Shown here: one piece after another, positions 10,545-23,361 of the stretch | How the letters are laid out: the number at the start of each line of letters is the position of its first letter | Position numbering within the stretch: the stretch's first letter is position 1 | Origin: Cryptomeria japonica | Lineage: Eukaryota; Streptophyta; Pinopsida; Cupressales; Cupressaceae | Assembly: GCF_030272615.1 (NCBI RefSeq) | Contig: NC_081414.1 | Span: forward strand, 783,594,119-783,658,118 | Length of the DNA: 64,000 bases | Direction: 5' to 3' | Notes under the pieces: generated by a model | The model's database searches: none | Told to the model about the DNA's origin: nothing | What the model saw: only the letters and a program-made list of their open reading frames with translations | Translations under genes and position numbers: made by a program

Positions 10545-12302
10545 ATGGAGAACAGTGCAGGAGAAATACAGAAAAGATTGAGAGGGCTTCAGCTTTCTGA
10601 AGAGCTGCATGGAGAAGCGAAGAGCCCAGTTGCAGATTTGCTTGATCTGCGCTCCAACGGCAACCAACGGTTTCAACATGGCGACAAAAAAGGAGCAATC
10701 ACATGTTATTCTGAATGCATAGAAATTTACAACAAGGAAGCCATGGATGTATTTGTGAGTTGTTATTCTAACAGGGCAGAGGCATTTTTAAAGCTGGAGG
10801 AGTACGGGAAAGCCGTAGAAGACTGCGAGAAAGCCCTGCAACTTCATTCCACTCATCTCAAATCCCTCCTTCGCAAGGGCAGGGCTTTGCACGGACTCGG
10901 AGAGTACAACTTAGCCTGTGCGTGCTTTGGACTGGCACTAGAGCAATCCCCAGATGCCAAGGAAATCAAGTCTCAGTACGACAAATCGAAGAAGATGAAT
11001 GAAGAAAACCAGCAAGGTAAGTTTGATCTCTCTGCATATTTTCTAAATGGTTTCAGACAGCAATATATTCCAGAGGTGAGTAATTATATTGGTCCAGTCA
11101 TTATTAAGAAGTCACCTGTCCATGGTCGAGGTTTGTTTGCTACCAAGGATGTTGAGGTCGGAGATACTCTGCTTGTGGAGAATGCGATTGCAGTGAGTGG
11201 AATATATCGCAGGTCCATGGACTTTCTTATGGAAGAGAACCCTCCGAGCATGCTTGAGGGTCTTCATCAAGACACAGTGGAGCGAGCAGCTGCTCGCGCA
11301 ATGTCATGTCCGAGGATTTTGCGGCAATTGCAGCATCTTACTGATTCATCTTGGCTAGAGGATGCAGAGGTTCCGGACATGGAGTTGTTCAAGGTAAATA
11401 ATGGTAGTTGGAACAAATTTGGGGAAAACCCAGTGAATTTCCAGATTAATACGTTTGATCTCAGGAAATCTATGGAGTTGAACGGTCTAGTCACATATAT
11501 TAGCACGTATGAAGAAGACCCAGGGAATGAGAAGAGCGTAATAGAGCAATGCGGGCTTTGGGGGCTTCCGTCTTTCATCAATCATTCATGTTTTCCAAAT
11601 GCTAAATATATTGTGGTTGGAAAAGCAATGTTCATTATAGCCGTGAGAGGAATTGCTGCAGAGGAGGAAATAACTGTGCCTTACTTCAGAAGCCTTTATC
11701 CACTGGTGGACCGCGAGCGTGATTTCACACCATTAGGGTTTCATTGTGAGTGTAAGCGGTGTGTGTTGGAACGGTCTCTTGGTCCATCTTGCAGAAAACT
11801 GAGTCAGAAGATCCACAATTACTGCAGGTCTCTGATAAACACAATATATATTTCCCCGAGAGACATGCAGTCCTTGGTAGGATTCGCTCTGGACTTGGAG
11901 AAAATTGATGCCCGGGATGAAGAGAAGAAACTCATACGCTCCTCATTCTATTGTCTCTACAAATATCTTTTCGCTGCTGCTAAAGTTTATACTGGTTTTT
12001 GTGTGCTGTCACGGTCGCTTCCTACAGTGATGGATGTGGCAGAGGCATTGTGGCATGCTGAACCAGGTTGTGGTTACTCCCTGAAGATGTATCAGATGCT
12101 TCTAGAGGGAGCTCGAGGAAAACAGAGGGATTTGCCTTTTAAAAAGGCAATGGAAAACAGCATAGCGATAATTGGGAAACAGAAAGAACATGTCCTTAAA
12201 GCTTTGGTGCTGTCAAAGTTTGATGCAGTTTTCCAATCCGTCAGGCCTTGGAATGCCCGTGAGGTGTATTCTATAACCTATACTCGTATTAGTATGGTCT
12301 GA
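10545..12302 (+). CDS. TPR-SET domain protein (SMYD-like lysine methyltransferase family), intact
   Basis: This is a single uninterrupted reading frame of 585 residues. The N-terminal part (about 36-145) has tetratricopeptide repeats (NGNQRFQHGDKKGAITCYSE, SNRAEAFLKLEEYGKAVEDC) expected to bind partner proteins. A SET methyltransferase domain follows: SPVHGRGLFATKD at 190-202 (S-adenosylmethionine-binding region), FINHSCFPNA at 344-353 (the conserved NHSC motif) and EEEITVPY at 373-380. A post-SET cysteine cluster CECKRC lies at 401-406. The MYND finger of animal SMYD proteins is not evident. The likely role is methylation of lysine in histone or other proteins; the substrate is unknown. It has no introns, unlike many plant SET genes, so an ancient retrocopy origin is possible. 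The start is supported because similarity among copies begins at this ATG. It is the only intact copy in the window. Confidence 0.88.
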   Translation: MENSAGEIQKRLRGLQLSEELHGEAKSPVADLLDLRSNGNQRFQHGDKKGAITCYSECIEIYNKEAMDVFVSCYSNRAEAFLKLEEYGKAVEDCEKALQLHSTHLKSLLRKGRALHGLGEYNLACACFGLALEQSPDAKEIKSQYDKSKKMNEENQQGKFDLSAYFLNGFRQQYIPEVSNYIGPVIIKKSPVHGRGLFATKDVEVGDTLLVENAIAVSGIYRRSMDFLMEENPPSMLEGLHQDTVERAAARAMSCPRILRQLQHLTDSSWLEDAEVPDMELFKVNNGSWNKFGENPVNFQINTFDLRKSMELNGLVTYISTYEEDPGNEKSVIEQCGLWGLPSFINHSCFPNAKYIVVGKAMFIIAVRGIAAEEEITVPYFRSLYPLVDRERDFTPLGFHCECKRCVLERSLGPSCRKLSQKIHNYCRSLINTIYISPRDMQSLVGFALDLEKIDARDEEKKLIRSSFYCLYKYLFAAAKVYTGFCVLSRSLPTVMDVAEALWHAEPGCGYSLKMYQMLLEGARGKQRDLPFKKAMENSIAIIGKQKEHVLKALVLSKFDAVFQSVRPWNAREVYSITYTRISMV

Positions 12303-15222
12303 ACTTGGTTGTACTAATTGTAATGGCCTAGTAATGTTGCAATATGAATATTTTAACTTGTTCGATGCCTTCGGGTTCGCCTAGTAGTTGCAGTTTTGGA
12401 CTAAGTTATTAAGTTAAAGATGTTATGCAATGGTGGCATGGGGATATAATAATAATTTTTTTTAATAGATTTTTAATTAAATGCAAAATATAATAGGAGT
12501 TTTTGTTTTTTTTCATATAAAATATCTTTTTGATCAAAAACATAAAATTTACAAATCATAATAGATTTCTACATGATTTCTAGTGGTCCAATCTTCTTAA
12601 TCTGCCTTGTCGAGCCAAAAAACAGCAAAAACAAATGTGTTATGCGAATTTATGTTTTCACAATTGTGTTGTTTTGTATGGAGAGTCGCCATTGCCAATA
12701 TAATATACTAATAACAATTAAGTCTTAATAGTTTTTTTGGTTTAGAAAGAATATTATAATATAAAATATAATAATAATAATTTAATATTAATTACAATCT
12801 ATTTTAAGGAGAATAACATACAAATACAATAATTGCCTTGTATTCATATCTTTGCACATCTTTTACATTTTTTTTTAAAATATAGCTGTTTTAGTTGAAA
12901 AGGTATTGCCATTATTAAAAAATTTACAAGGATGAGAATAAATTTTAGATACATAACCTTAGTGTCTACTTATTATACTAAAAAAAAAATTGAAGTATGA
13001 CATTTATGAAAATCATAACATCGTAAAAACGATATGAGTTGTAAACCATACTTGCTTAAGATATGATTCACATCATGTATCCTTTCAACGCCTCAAATCT
13101 TTTCCAAAATATCTTTTACTCTTCTCCTACATCTCCTCTTCTCCCCCAACTCCTTTTGTTATTTGAATTTCTTTTTTATTCTTTCATAAATTTGGACAAA
13201 GAAATTTAGCCTTACCTTGCTAAATAAGGGACAACACTTGCCCTCCATTAAGAGTTCATTGCACATTTTATTGCAAACTTCTCTAGAAGTCTACAATGAT
13301 AAAGAGCTCGATTCCATTAAATTCACATTGAGTTCCCACTATTTCACCCATGTGAAACTTAAACAAATGGATAATTTGAATTCTAAAATATAATCAAAAC
13401 AATTTAAAAAAAAACTTATTTCATTGTTTTTTAATTCTGGCTGTCACTATTTTGCAATTTCAAAAAGAAAGATATATAATATTTCTAATATTACATAACA
13501 ATGGCATAATTAATGTCTTTGACATCCACTAGAAGATTAGGATGATAGCCTACCATTCATGATAGATCAAATTCCAAATCACAACACTCAGCAACAGGTG
13601 ACAAAAGATCGAATTTTGCATTTTAAGATGTTTATGAGAAAACAATATGTAATTAGGGGAGAGGACCCAGTAGTTGAGCACATTCTAGTGGCTGTGATAA
13701 TATTTGTTGATTTAATGCCCAATATTTGTGACAACATAGCACCAATAGTTGTGACTTTAAAGTTGTAATTGTGATCATGACCATCCATAATTGAATGAAA
13801 TGTATTCCTAAACACTAAAAAGTGACAAATTATGTGATGCCACATCAGCGCATAAGTATCAATTTCACTTTTTGGGGGGTTGTTTTGGACACCTTGGCAA
13901 AAAGTATGTTGATATGATATCACATTTGATGATGTGGTCCTAAAACCTTAGTTTTAAGTAAGGGACTTGCCAAATAAACTCTTGTAAAAAATTGAGAATG
14001 ATTTGAAATTTTTACCTAGAATTTTAAGGAACATAAAATTAGAATGCTCAACTATTAAATCATCTCTTCTACTACACATCTAAATGATATCAGAAATTTT
14101 TTTATGCATTTCTTTGATAGTGTGGACCCAAAGAAACAATGTTAGGATCATATGCTTCTCCTTGTCTTGATTTTTTCATAACGTTGGGAACTCCGAAATA
14201 GACAACCGACGGCGATCGAATGAGATCAATACTGCACCACAATTGAGAAAAAGACGTAAACACCAATAACGAGAATTGACGATGACAAAAAGCAGATCAT
14301 ATCCCTAGAAATCTTGTATCGTTTGCGGGCGGTACCAATGGGCCCCTCAACGAGGACAAAATGTATTGGGTCGATCTCTCAGGCTTCAATCTACGTACTT
14401 CTTGTCCTGTTTAATATAGATTTATTCGTCCTTAAAATTGTATTGTTGAATAAATAAATTAAAAAGTGAAAAAGTCTGCAGTCCTGTGTCCTCACAATTA
14501 AATGCTCCTCTCATGTGCCATACGGAAAACCTGTTAATACCTAGATAATGTGGTATTTGATGAAAAACTTTACCACATTGACGGTGGAATTTTGTGCAAG
14601 GTAGTTTTTAAAAAAAATAAAAAATAAATAATGTCTTCATAGTTTTGTTGCGATTCAATCTTATGTGTTCTTAGAAATTGAATTTTAGTCTGTAATGGGT
14701 ACATCGAAGAGGTGTAGAAGCTTAATTAGGGAAAAAAATGATCTAATTTTTATATACAATTATGCATTACATGTATTCAAATAGATTGTCATTTAGTAAA
14801 TATTGTTGTTTGAGCAAAAAAGGTCTCAATGGAGAACTATTAGCTTCAAATCAACTATGCTTCCACTTACAGTGATCCAAATAGAGTAGGAAAGATTGAG
14901 TGAATAAGAGTGGTAGATCTCTTGATTTTATATTTGAGCAATAGGTAGTTAATTGTATGGATAGATGCCTCATTAGATAGATTTGGACAACTTTGACATA
15001 AAATCCGTAAGTTGTGACTTATGAGCCACAAAAAAATTAGGACCATGGGAAAAACTATGTAACCATGATTTAGAGTTGGTCGCTATCTTGCATGCTCTCA
15101 ATTTATGGAGTCATTGCCTTTTGGGAAAAACATTTTAATTAAAAATAGATTGTCATTGTTTGGTTTACATATTTAGATAGGAAAGTAAAAAATAAATTAA
15201 AAAATAGCTAAGTTCAATAAAA
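12303..15222. other. AT-rich intergenic region
   Basis: No credible gene is seen. The immediate 3' flank of the SET gene (to about 12400) resembles the flank of copy 2 (CTAGTAATGTT...). A less AT-rich patch at about 14170-14420 stands out in composition but shows no recognisable motif; it could be a remnant of a mobile element. Confidence 0.55.
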
Positions 15223-16030
15223 TTGGATTCATTTTATCATATATTTTATGTCTTACAAAAATTTGAAGAAATAAGATTTATTTTTTATATTAATATTCGA
15301 TTGAGATACAAAGGATGCATTTATATTCTAGAAAATAAAAATTTGAGGCATATAATTATATTTGAGATGCACAAAATGCCATATTCTACTCATCTAGGAG
15401 TGGCTAACAAGTTTCATAGTTTGCAATAACTCTATTTTTGGCTTGAAATGAAGGCTATTGTGACTCAATTTGGGGTTTGATATTTGGAGTGCTAAAAGGT
15501 AAAAGAAAAACATGGGTAGTATAGTGGTCTATTGTATCCACATGACATTCTTGAACACAAATAGTTGGTTGTTAGCATGGATTTCAGTTTAGGTTTGTCT
15601 AGAAATTATCATAAATATAATACCATTCTAGTAGTAGTAGACAAGCTAACTAAAGTTACCTATTTCATTGCTAGGAATGTTAGTGAGGATGATATTATTG
15701 TAACATCTAAATTGGTCAAAGAAGAGGTAAGTTATGTGATATTGTAGATATGATTATCTATGTTTGGCATAAATTATTTACATCATGATTTTGGACCATA
15801 TTGATGTTCCCCTTTGTAACCAAATTAAATTTTAGTTATGCTTACAATCTACATATTGATGTACCAACTAAAAGTTCAACTAGGTGTTTGATGATATGTA
15901 ATGAATATATGTTGTATATCAATCATTAGGTGGAAAGATTATCTCCATTTAGTTGAATTTGTATAGAATTACTCATATCTAGATTTGAAGTTTTATATGA
16001 CAAAAAATATAAAATATCATTTGACTAGAA
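15223..16030 (+). pseudogene. Degenerate Gypsy integrase fragment
   Basis: Short open stretches carry recognisable pieces of a Ty3/Gypsy integrase. The first (15223-15429) has EMHKMPYSTHLGV, like the H2C2 zinc-binding region that precedes the catalytic core (usual form HxxPYSGHxG). The second (15565-15747) has VSMDFSLGLSRN and NTILVVVDKLTKVTYFI, the start of the DDE core with its first Asp. Downstream, broken frames to about 16030 keep weak similarity to the rest of the core. Stops and frameshifts are frequent and no LTRs were found, so this is an old, truncated remnant. Confidence 0.6.
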
Positions 16031-17839
16031 TAGTTTGTAAAATTGTGCTTCTATTGGGGTTAAAGTACTTTAAGAATACCATTTAAAATTAGACAATAAG
16101 ATAAAGGATGAAAGAGGCTTCAAACAGCCCCCCCAAAAATAATTTTTTTTGAAAAGATTGCCTCAAAGCCACTCATTAGGTAAATTAAACAAGCAAGATG
16201 ATTTCTACCGCCTTCAATGCTTAAAGATTAGTCTCAAACATTGATCATCTAAAGTAAGTTGTCCATATCAAATAAACGTAACAATATTTTAAAAAAAAAT
16301 TAATTTTGAAAAATATATAATTAAATAGTTGTACATTAAATTTATTATTATATATGTTTCCACTTGAATCTTTTAACTAAGAAATATGCCCTTTGTATTG
16401 GTTCACATTACCACTCACCTTCTATGCTTCTTGTTTTAATCTCAACTTTTTTGAAATATTCTGCTTGATGGCTAGGGTTTTAATCTATGTTCCTTCCAAC
16501 ATGTTCTAGAAAATCTTACAGCTAGGGTTTCAAGCTACATACTTTTTGTCTCTAAATAAACTCAACAAAATTTAAAAAAACAAGAAGTTATGATTAAAAA
16601 ATATAGCTGGCAGATTCTTGAAACTTTTGAAAGGACTTAAATTACGAGTGAACATAAAAGAAAAGATTACACTTGAAAAAAAACATATTTCTTATAAGGA
16701 TTATGATCACTAATTTTATTGACATGGACTAGATTGAAAAATAGGTACTTAAATAATCTTACAATCTTGCAAGAATTTATTATTAAAGTCTATATTCTAA
16801 AAACACCGAATTTAAGAAGGACAAGAAAGGTAAGAGCATTGTGAAGAAGTTGAGGATTCTTTTTAAAGAAGCCAATCTTAATTTAAAGAGGCTTTTGGTC
16901 TCCTAGCCCCTTTAGGAGACAAGAGTAAGGAACTAAATAAAGGTGAAAACTCTAAACATTAAGAAAAATAGGAAAAAGAAAAAGGGAAAACAAAAAAAGG
17001 AAGGATATAAGAGAGGAATGCGATGAGGAGAAATAGGATATCTATCTAATGAAATAAAAAAGGTCCATTTGAATTGCAGCTGCTACTAATCATGATAAAA
17101 CTTCTAGATTAGAGAAGGTCAAAAGATATTTGCAAATTGGCACCTTGTAAGTTATTTTGTATTCCACTAAAGATAATAAAAGAAAAGAGTCAGGTCCAAC
17201 TTGCCATAGCCTTCTGGTCTTGTCCCTTGAAGGCATCTCTAATTCCTACTATTATCCCTTGAGAAGAAGGCGCTTGAAATCAGCTACATGTTGATGGTGT
17301 CAAACTCTATCCCATGTTTATAAACTTTACATAGTATAAAAAGTGTAGAGCACAATGAAGTGGAGGGCAATGAAGATTCCTGAAAGGAAAAATAGGGAAT
17401 CTGAAGAAAAAAATTAGTCCTTTGAATTGTAGAATTCCTCGTCTTGAAGATACACTGATTAAGTTGGCTTCTATTGCTAAAGATCTCATGGAATGTTCTA
17501 TAGTTTCCATGGCTTATCTACAAGAGGACCTAAGTAAGAAGAAGTGTTAATTGGAAAGAAGCGACTTAAATTTAAAAAGGAACTAAAGAAGATCCAAGAG
17601 ATGAAGAAAAACAATATTAATTTTTTCCTAGAAAAGCCAAAAGAAAGATTAAACCATGTGGTAAATGATGAGTGAAATACTTGATGAATCTACCCAATCA
17701 AAAAGCTACGTCTCCACTTTATTTGTTCTTTAACTTTAATTTTATTCTATTTTACTATTTAATTTTTTTTTTCATTTATTACTTTCTTTATTTCTCTATT
17801 TTGATGATGTAATTCTCAATGGAACCCTTTTCCCACCTT
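16031..17839. other. AT- and purine-rich intergenic region
   Basis: No gene could be supported. The 16800-17650 stretch is rich in A and G on the plus strand with many short Lys/Glu-rich open frames, possibly a decayed element ORF. An 8-bp-stem hairpin (GTCCTCTA-type, stems 16898-16905 and 16913-16920) is present but isolated. Confidence 0.45.
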
Positions 17840-18251
17840 ACCAATAAAAAAGAAAGCACCTAAAGTGAACCAATTAATAATGTAAGAGACTTAATAATTA
17901 TTAATTATTAGTCTTGTTGGGGTTACGTTTTATTGCATGATTACGACCTCGGATTCATAGATTTAATGAATCTATGTCGACATAAAGTGAAACCATTAAA
18001 GGACGTAAATTCAGTTGTGTACGAGTAAAGTAATCTATTAGAAACATATAAAACCACTTAGGTACCATTCCCACCGCTTCTTCATTGCTTTCTTTTTTCC
18101 AACTGTTCTCCATGCCGGCACTCCACTTTTGTTTACCATTTGTCGGATGTTGTAGCTTGCTTAGTTTGAAGTTCCAGTTTACCTGAATCATCTTGTTCCC
18201 CGTGAGTAAGACTTTTGCTTTTCCTTCAGCAGTGAGCAAATCTACGCAAGA
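17840..18251 (+). promoter_or_regulatory. Conserved upstream/5' region of TPR-SET copy 2
   Basis: It is similar in order and wording to the upstream region of copy 1: AAAGTGAACCA, CTCGGATTCATAGATTTAAT, GTAAATTCAG and TGTACGAG, then a pyrimidine-rich leader up to the ATG at 18252. It is diverged and shorter than at copy 1. Confidence 0.5.
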
Positions 18252-20057
18252 ATGGACATAAGTGCAGGAGAAATGCAGAAAAGGTTGCGATGGTTTCAGC
18301 TTTCTCAAAAGCTGCATGGAGAAGCGAAGAGTCCACTTGCAGATCTACTTGATTTGCGAGCGAAAGGCAACCAACGGTTCCAAAAGGGCGACTGGAAAGG
18401 AGCAATCTCATGTTATTCTGAATGCATAGACTTCGCTCTTAAGAATAAACAGGAACTTTGCAACAAGGAAGCCATGGATGAATTTTTGAGTTGTTACTCT
18501 AACAGGGCAGAGGCGTTTTTAAAGCTGGAGGAGTACGGGAAAGCCGTAGAAGACTGCGAGAAAGCCCTGCAACTTCATTCCAGTCATCTCAAATCCCTCT
18601 TTCGAAAGGGCAGGGCTTTGCACGGACTCAGAGAGTACAACTTGGCCTGTTCGTGCTTTCGACTAGCACTAGAGCAATCCCCAGATGCCAAGGAAATAAA
18701 GTCTCACTATTACAAATCGAAGAAGATGAATGAAGAAAACCAGCAAGGTATGTTTGATCTCTCTGCCTATATTCTAAATGGTTTCAGACAGCAGGATATT
18801 CCAGAGGTGAGCAATTATATTGGGCCAGTGATTATTCAGAAGTCGCCTCTGCATGGTCGAGGTTTGTTTGCTACCAAGGATGTTGAGGTCGGAGATACTC
18901 TGCTTGTGGAGAATGTGATTGCAACTAGTGGCATCTATAGTAGGCCAGTGGCCTTGACTATCGAAGAGAGCCCTGCCAGCGAGCTTGAACGTCTTCATCA
19001 AGACACAGTGGAACGAGCAGCTGCTTCCGCAATGTCATATCCCAGGATTTTGCGGCAATTGCAACACCTTACTGATTCATCTTGGCTGAAGGAGACACAG
19101 GTTCCAGACATGGAGTTGTTCAGGGTAAATAACGGTGATTAAAACAAATTTGGGGAAAACCCAGTGAATTTCCGGATCAACACGTTTAAGCTAAGGAAAG
19201 CTATGGAGCTGAACGGTCTACTCACACATATCAGCAGGGATGGAAAAAACCCAGTGAAGGACAAACATGGTGTCAACTGCAACAATGGGTTTTGGAATGA
19301 GAAGAGCGTAATAGAGCAATGTGGGTTTTGGGGGCTACCATCTTTCATCAACCATTCGTGTTTTCCAAATGCTAAACGTATGGTGGTTGGAAAAGCAATG
19401 TTCATTATAGCTGTGAGAAGAATTGCTGCAGATGAGGAAATAACTGTTCCTTACACCAGAAGCCTTTATCCACTAGTGGAACGCGAGCGCGGTTTGACAC
19501 CATTGGGGTTTCACTGTGTGTGTAAGCGGTGTGTTTTGGAGCGGTCTCTTGGTCCATCTTTCCGAAAACTGAGTCATACTATCAACAATTACTTACAGTC
19601 CCTGACAAAGCCAACGAATATCTCATCCAGAAACTTGCAGTCCATGGAGGGATTCGCTCTGCAGTTGGAGAATATTGAGGCCCAGGATGAAGTGAAGCAA
19701 CTCATACGCGCTTCATTCTATTGTCTCTACAAATTTGTTTTTTCTGTTGCCAAAGTATATACTGATTTTCGTGTGTTGTCACAGTCGCTTCCTACAATAA
19801 TGGAAGTGGCAGAGGCATTGCGGCATGCTGAACCAGGTTGCGACGCCTCCCTAAAGATGTTTCAGATGCTTCTAGAGGAAGCGCATGGAAAACAGAGGGA
19901 TTTACTTGTTCAGAAAGCAATGGAACACAGCATAGCGATAATTGGAAAACAGAAAGATAATGTCCTTAAAGCTTTCTTGGTGTCAAAGTTTGATGCATGT
20001 ATCCCAACCGTCAGGACCTGGAATCCATGTGAGGTGTACTCTACAATAAACATATAG
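18252..20057 (+). pseudogene. TPR-SET copy 2, interrupted by a single in-frame stop
   Basis: A 601-codon reading frame is colinear with the intact copy at 10545, broken only by TAA at 19140-19142 (codon 297). Copy 1 has Trp at this point (NGSWNKFG versus NGD-stop-NKFG). The frame is unchanged before and after, and the second half restarts at an ATG at 19164. It keeps the TPR region, SPLHGRGLFATKD, FINHSCFPNA, DEEITVPY and the C-terminal part. The post-SET cluster reads CVCKRC. Relative to copy 1 it has short in-frame insertions near FALKNKQEL and DKHGVNCNNG. Because no other disabling change was seen, the loss looks recent. It could still yield a TPR-only protein of about 296 residues. Readthrough or sequencing error cannot be excluded. 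Confidence 0.85.
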
Positions 20058-22065
20058 TATGTATGGAGCTGTTGATGCTATAATATTTGCTATGGCCTAG
20101 TAATGTTATGAGATATTTAAAATATTATGCTTTCCAGTTACAGTCTTTACACTCGTTTTTTTTTTCTGTTTAATTTCTTATAAATCCAGGTTTAGAGTAA
20201 TGAAGTACTTTACTTGTAAAGGTGCAAACCTAATAATAATTTCAGAAGGAATAAAGTAAGTTTTCGAGAGATGTTTGATTTTTATTGGTGTGAGAAAAAG
20301 ATTATATTTTTAAATGTTCTTTTTGGGAAGGTTTTTTTTTATATATTGTTTTTTCAACTGGTAAAAATAAGAAGAAACTTTTTCACAGATTTATAGATAT
20401 AATTATAGTAAAATTTATATTCTATATGTCAATTTTATTTTCTCTTTAATCATATTATTATTTTTAGAAAATGTCATAGTATATTTATATAATGACAATT
20501 GGCAAAATCTTGTGCAAATTTGGGCTCCTTTCCCATTCTCATTTATTTAGTCACCTGCATTTACTGCTGACAACATTCATTTGTAAGCATATTTTGATAT
20601 AGTCACCCAAATTATGCATTAGTTATGCCTATTCGTCCACCTATACATATACACCATTTTATTCATTAGATATGATTGTTTATGTATCCTAGATCAATTC
20701 CACATATTCAAGGTCAACCTCATGATCATGGATTGCCCCATTTCATAACTCAAAATCAAAATTTGGCCAATGTTTAGTCACTTATTTCATACAAAGTGCC
20801 AACTTACCAAATCTTTTATATTTTTAAAAACTGGAATTTCATTTACATTTAAAAGTGGAGCATGCAAGAATATTTTGAAACCTAGTTTTACATCACAACA
20901 CACCAAAGTACTTATATGTGTGAAATGTATTATTTTCAATTATTTACATAACATTTTCAAAGGCCGACCTTAGCTAACATGTCCTCTAGCAACATACATG
21001 TAGCTGCCAATTTTTGTATCATGTTGCTTTAATTTAATATTTTTTGTTTTATGCTAACACAATACTCCAAAAAGTTTCATATAGTGCATTCAAGAGATGG
21101 ATTGGTTTCTAACCCTCAACTTGTCATACGACTAGGTCACCTTTCTAGTATCTATCAACCTTTTACTGCATCAGAGAGATGGATTGGTTGCCAAACCTCA
21201 AAGCTGTCATACCCTTAGGTCACCCTACTATTACCTCTATGTCCTAATTTTATTTTTTGTAATTTTCTCTTTCTTTAAGTTCTTGGGTTTCACCTACTTT
21301 TCCAAAATTTCTAATTCAATAAAAGAGGGTTAGGATATTGTTGCAATGTATTAAAAATTGGAATGTCAATTTAGATAACCACCACGGTGGTAAATTATTT
21401 TTGCATGACACTCTCATTACAATTACAATATTTTTGAGACCATAAGTTTATTGAAATTGGTGGGTTAACATGATGTATAACAAATACATAATTTAAAGTG
21501 TTTTGGCTTCTCCTAAAATCTTATAAATTTAAATCCTAATCTTATATTTCTGGAACTTATTATTCTTTTACCCTTTGCCCGTTTTAAGCATGTTTTATGT
21601 TTACGTGGATCAATATTTATACTTTGATTCTTTTAAAAAATTTAAAGCGAATCATAGCTACTTTTCAATTAGAGATTTGTGTGTTAAAATTACTCAAGAT
21701 AATAGTATTTTTATTGAATTAATGTTTGTTTTTAGTTAGTTTTAACCTTACTTTCTATCTATTTTTGTTGTTATGTACACTATTTTCATGGTCTATTTTA
21801 CATTTATTTGTTTAAAATAAATTTAAAAAATCTTCTTAGACCCATTTGTATTAATTCAAACCTTTCTAATAATGTACATCTTAGAAATAGAAATATTTAT
21901 TGCTTTTATTGAATATAATATTTGATTCATAAATTCTTATTCATCGATTAAACCTTATATAAGGTCTGTACATAATTTGATATTCATTATGATATCACAT
22001 AAGTATATATGCTTCAATGGATCTCACATCACTATTCCTCTATTTCAACTATCCAAAGCAAGTTG
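19337..22065 (+). repeat. Segmental duplication, left unit (SET 3' half plus flank)
   Basis: This unit, from the ACCAT at 19337-19341 to the base before the ACCAT at 22066, is repeated as 22066-26885. It contains the C-terminal half of SET copy 2 followed by about 2 kb of non-coding flank (20058-22065). The flank has no gene of its own. Shared landmarks with the right unit include TTATTTAGTCAC (20546 and 24416), AGAGATGGATTGGTTTCTAA (about 21093 and 24969) and the terminal TCACAT...CCTCTATTTCAAC. Confidence 0.85.
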
Positions 22066-23361
22066 ACCATCTTTCATCAACCATTCGTGTTTTCCAAATG
22101 CTAAACGTATGGTGGTTGGAAAAGCCATGTTCATTATAGCTGTGAGAGGACTTGCTGCAGAAGAGGAAATAACTGTTCCTTACACCAGAAGCCTTTATCC
22201 ACTGGTGGTACGCGAGCGCGATTTCACACCATTGGGGTTTCGCTGTGAGTGTAAGCGGTGTGTGTTGGAACGGTCTCTTGATCCATCTTTGCAAGAACTC
22301 AGTCATACAATCTGCAATTACTTGCAGTCCCCAACAAATATTTCATCCACAAAGTTGGAGTCCATGATAGGATTCGCTCTGATGCTGGAGGAAATTGACG
22401 CCAAGGATGAAGTGAAGCAACTCATACGCGCCTCATTCCATTATCTCTACAAATTTGCTTTGGCTACCATTGAAGTGAATACTGTTTTAAGTGTGCTGTC
22501 AGACTCGCTTCCTACAACCATGGATGTGGTAGAGGCATTGTGGCATGCTGAACCAGGTTCAGATGCCTCCCTCAAAATGTTTCAGATGCTTCTACAGGAA
22601 GCACATGGAAAAGATAGGGATTTACTTTTTCACAGCGATAATTGGAAAACAGCATAGCGATAATTGGAAAACACAAAGAAGATGTTGTTCTATGTTATCA
22701 GAAACGAGAAATGCGAAATGCAATGGCAATGGTAACGTGATGAGAAACGGAATTTTAAAAGGTTGTGTATAAAAAACGGAATATATATATATATATATTT
22801 GTAAAATATAATAAAATTAATTTTAAAAATAAAAATTATAAAACATATATCTCTATAAAAAATTTAAACATTCTTAAAAAAATATTTGATTTCATTCTTT
22901 CATTTTAAAATAATTTGAATAAAACACTTCACACAATAAATATAATAAAACCACCAGAAAAAAAATAAATTTGTGTGATATTTAACTAGGCATACAAAAT
23001 TTGTAAATTAATGTAAACTCCAGCTCGGGCTTTATTGGCAGTTATAAACTCCAGCTTGGGCTTTATTGACATTTATAAACTAATGTAAACTCCACCTCGA
23101 AACTGGGGAAAAATTAAAAATGTTTAAGTTTTTGTTTAAATTTTAAGGGCAACTGGTGGAAAAATGAAAATCACGGCTTCGCAACGGTCGTTCGCAACGG
23201 GAAACCTGTTTCGGCCGTGGAAACACGAAACGAAAGTCTCCAGTCGCGTTTTTGGTAACTAGGATGTCGTTAAAGCTTTCGTGGTGTCAAAGTTTGATGC
23301 ATGTATCCCAACCGTCAGGACCTGGAATCCCCGTGAGGTGTACTCTACAATAAACATATAG
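22066..23361 (+). pseudogene. TPR-SET copy 3, 5'-truncated and split by an insertion
   Basis: It starts abruptly in the SET core, at a point equal to about residue 344 of the intact copy (FINHSCFPNAKRMVVGKAMF), without TPRs or the first half of SET. EEEITVPY and the post-SET CECKRC are intact. The reading frame stays open to about 22657, where a local duplication of GCGATAATTGGAAAACA disrupts it. Then 577 bp of foreign DNA (22686-23262) separates the last part, which resumes at 23263 (GATGTCGTTAAAGC...) and ends at the TAG at 23359-23361. The truncation is explained by the duplication breakpoint and not by reverse transcription. Confidence 0.85.
22686..23262. mobile_element. MITE-like insertion in SET copy 3
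   Basis: A 577-bp non-coding insert interrupts sequence that is contiguous in copies 1 and 2. GATGT flanks it on both sides (22681-22685 and 23263-23267), consistent with a 5-bp target duplication. The ends are imperfect inverted repeats: CTATGTTATCAGAAACG at the left and, read in reverse, CTAGTTACCAAAAACG at the right. The interior is AT-rich in the middle with GC-richer palindromic ends (ACGAAACGAAAGT...). There is no coding capacity; the superfamily cannot be assigned. Confidence 0.65.

Noticed and set aside
11267-11581. Antisense open frame inside SET copy 1
   Set aside because: Shadow of the conserved plus-strand coding sequence.
13559-13923. Overlapping open frames on both strands
   Set aside because: AT-rich intergenic DNA with no motif; likely chance.
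16898-16920. Hairpin with 8-bp stem
   Set aside because: Isolated, with no T-run or element border; such hairpins are expected by chance at this length.
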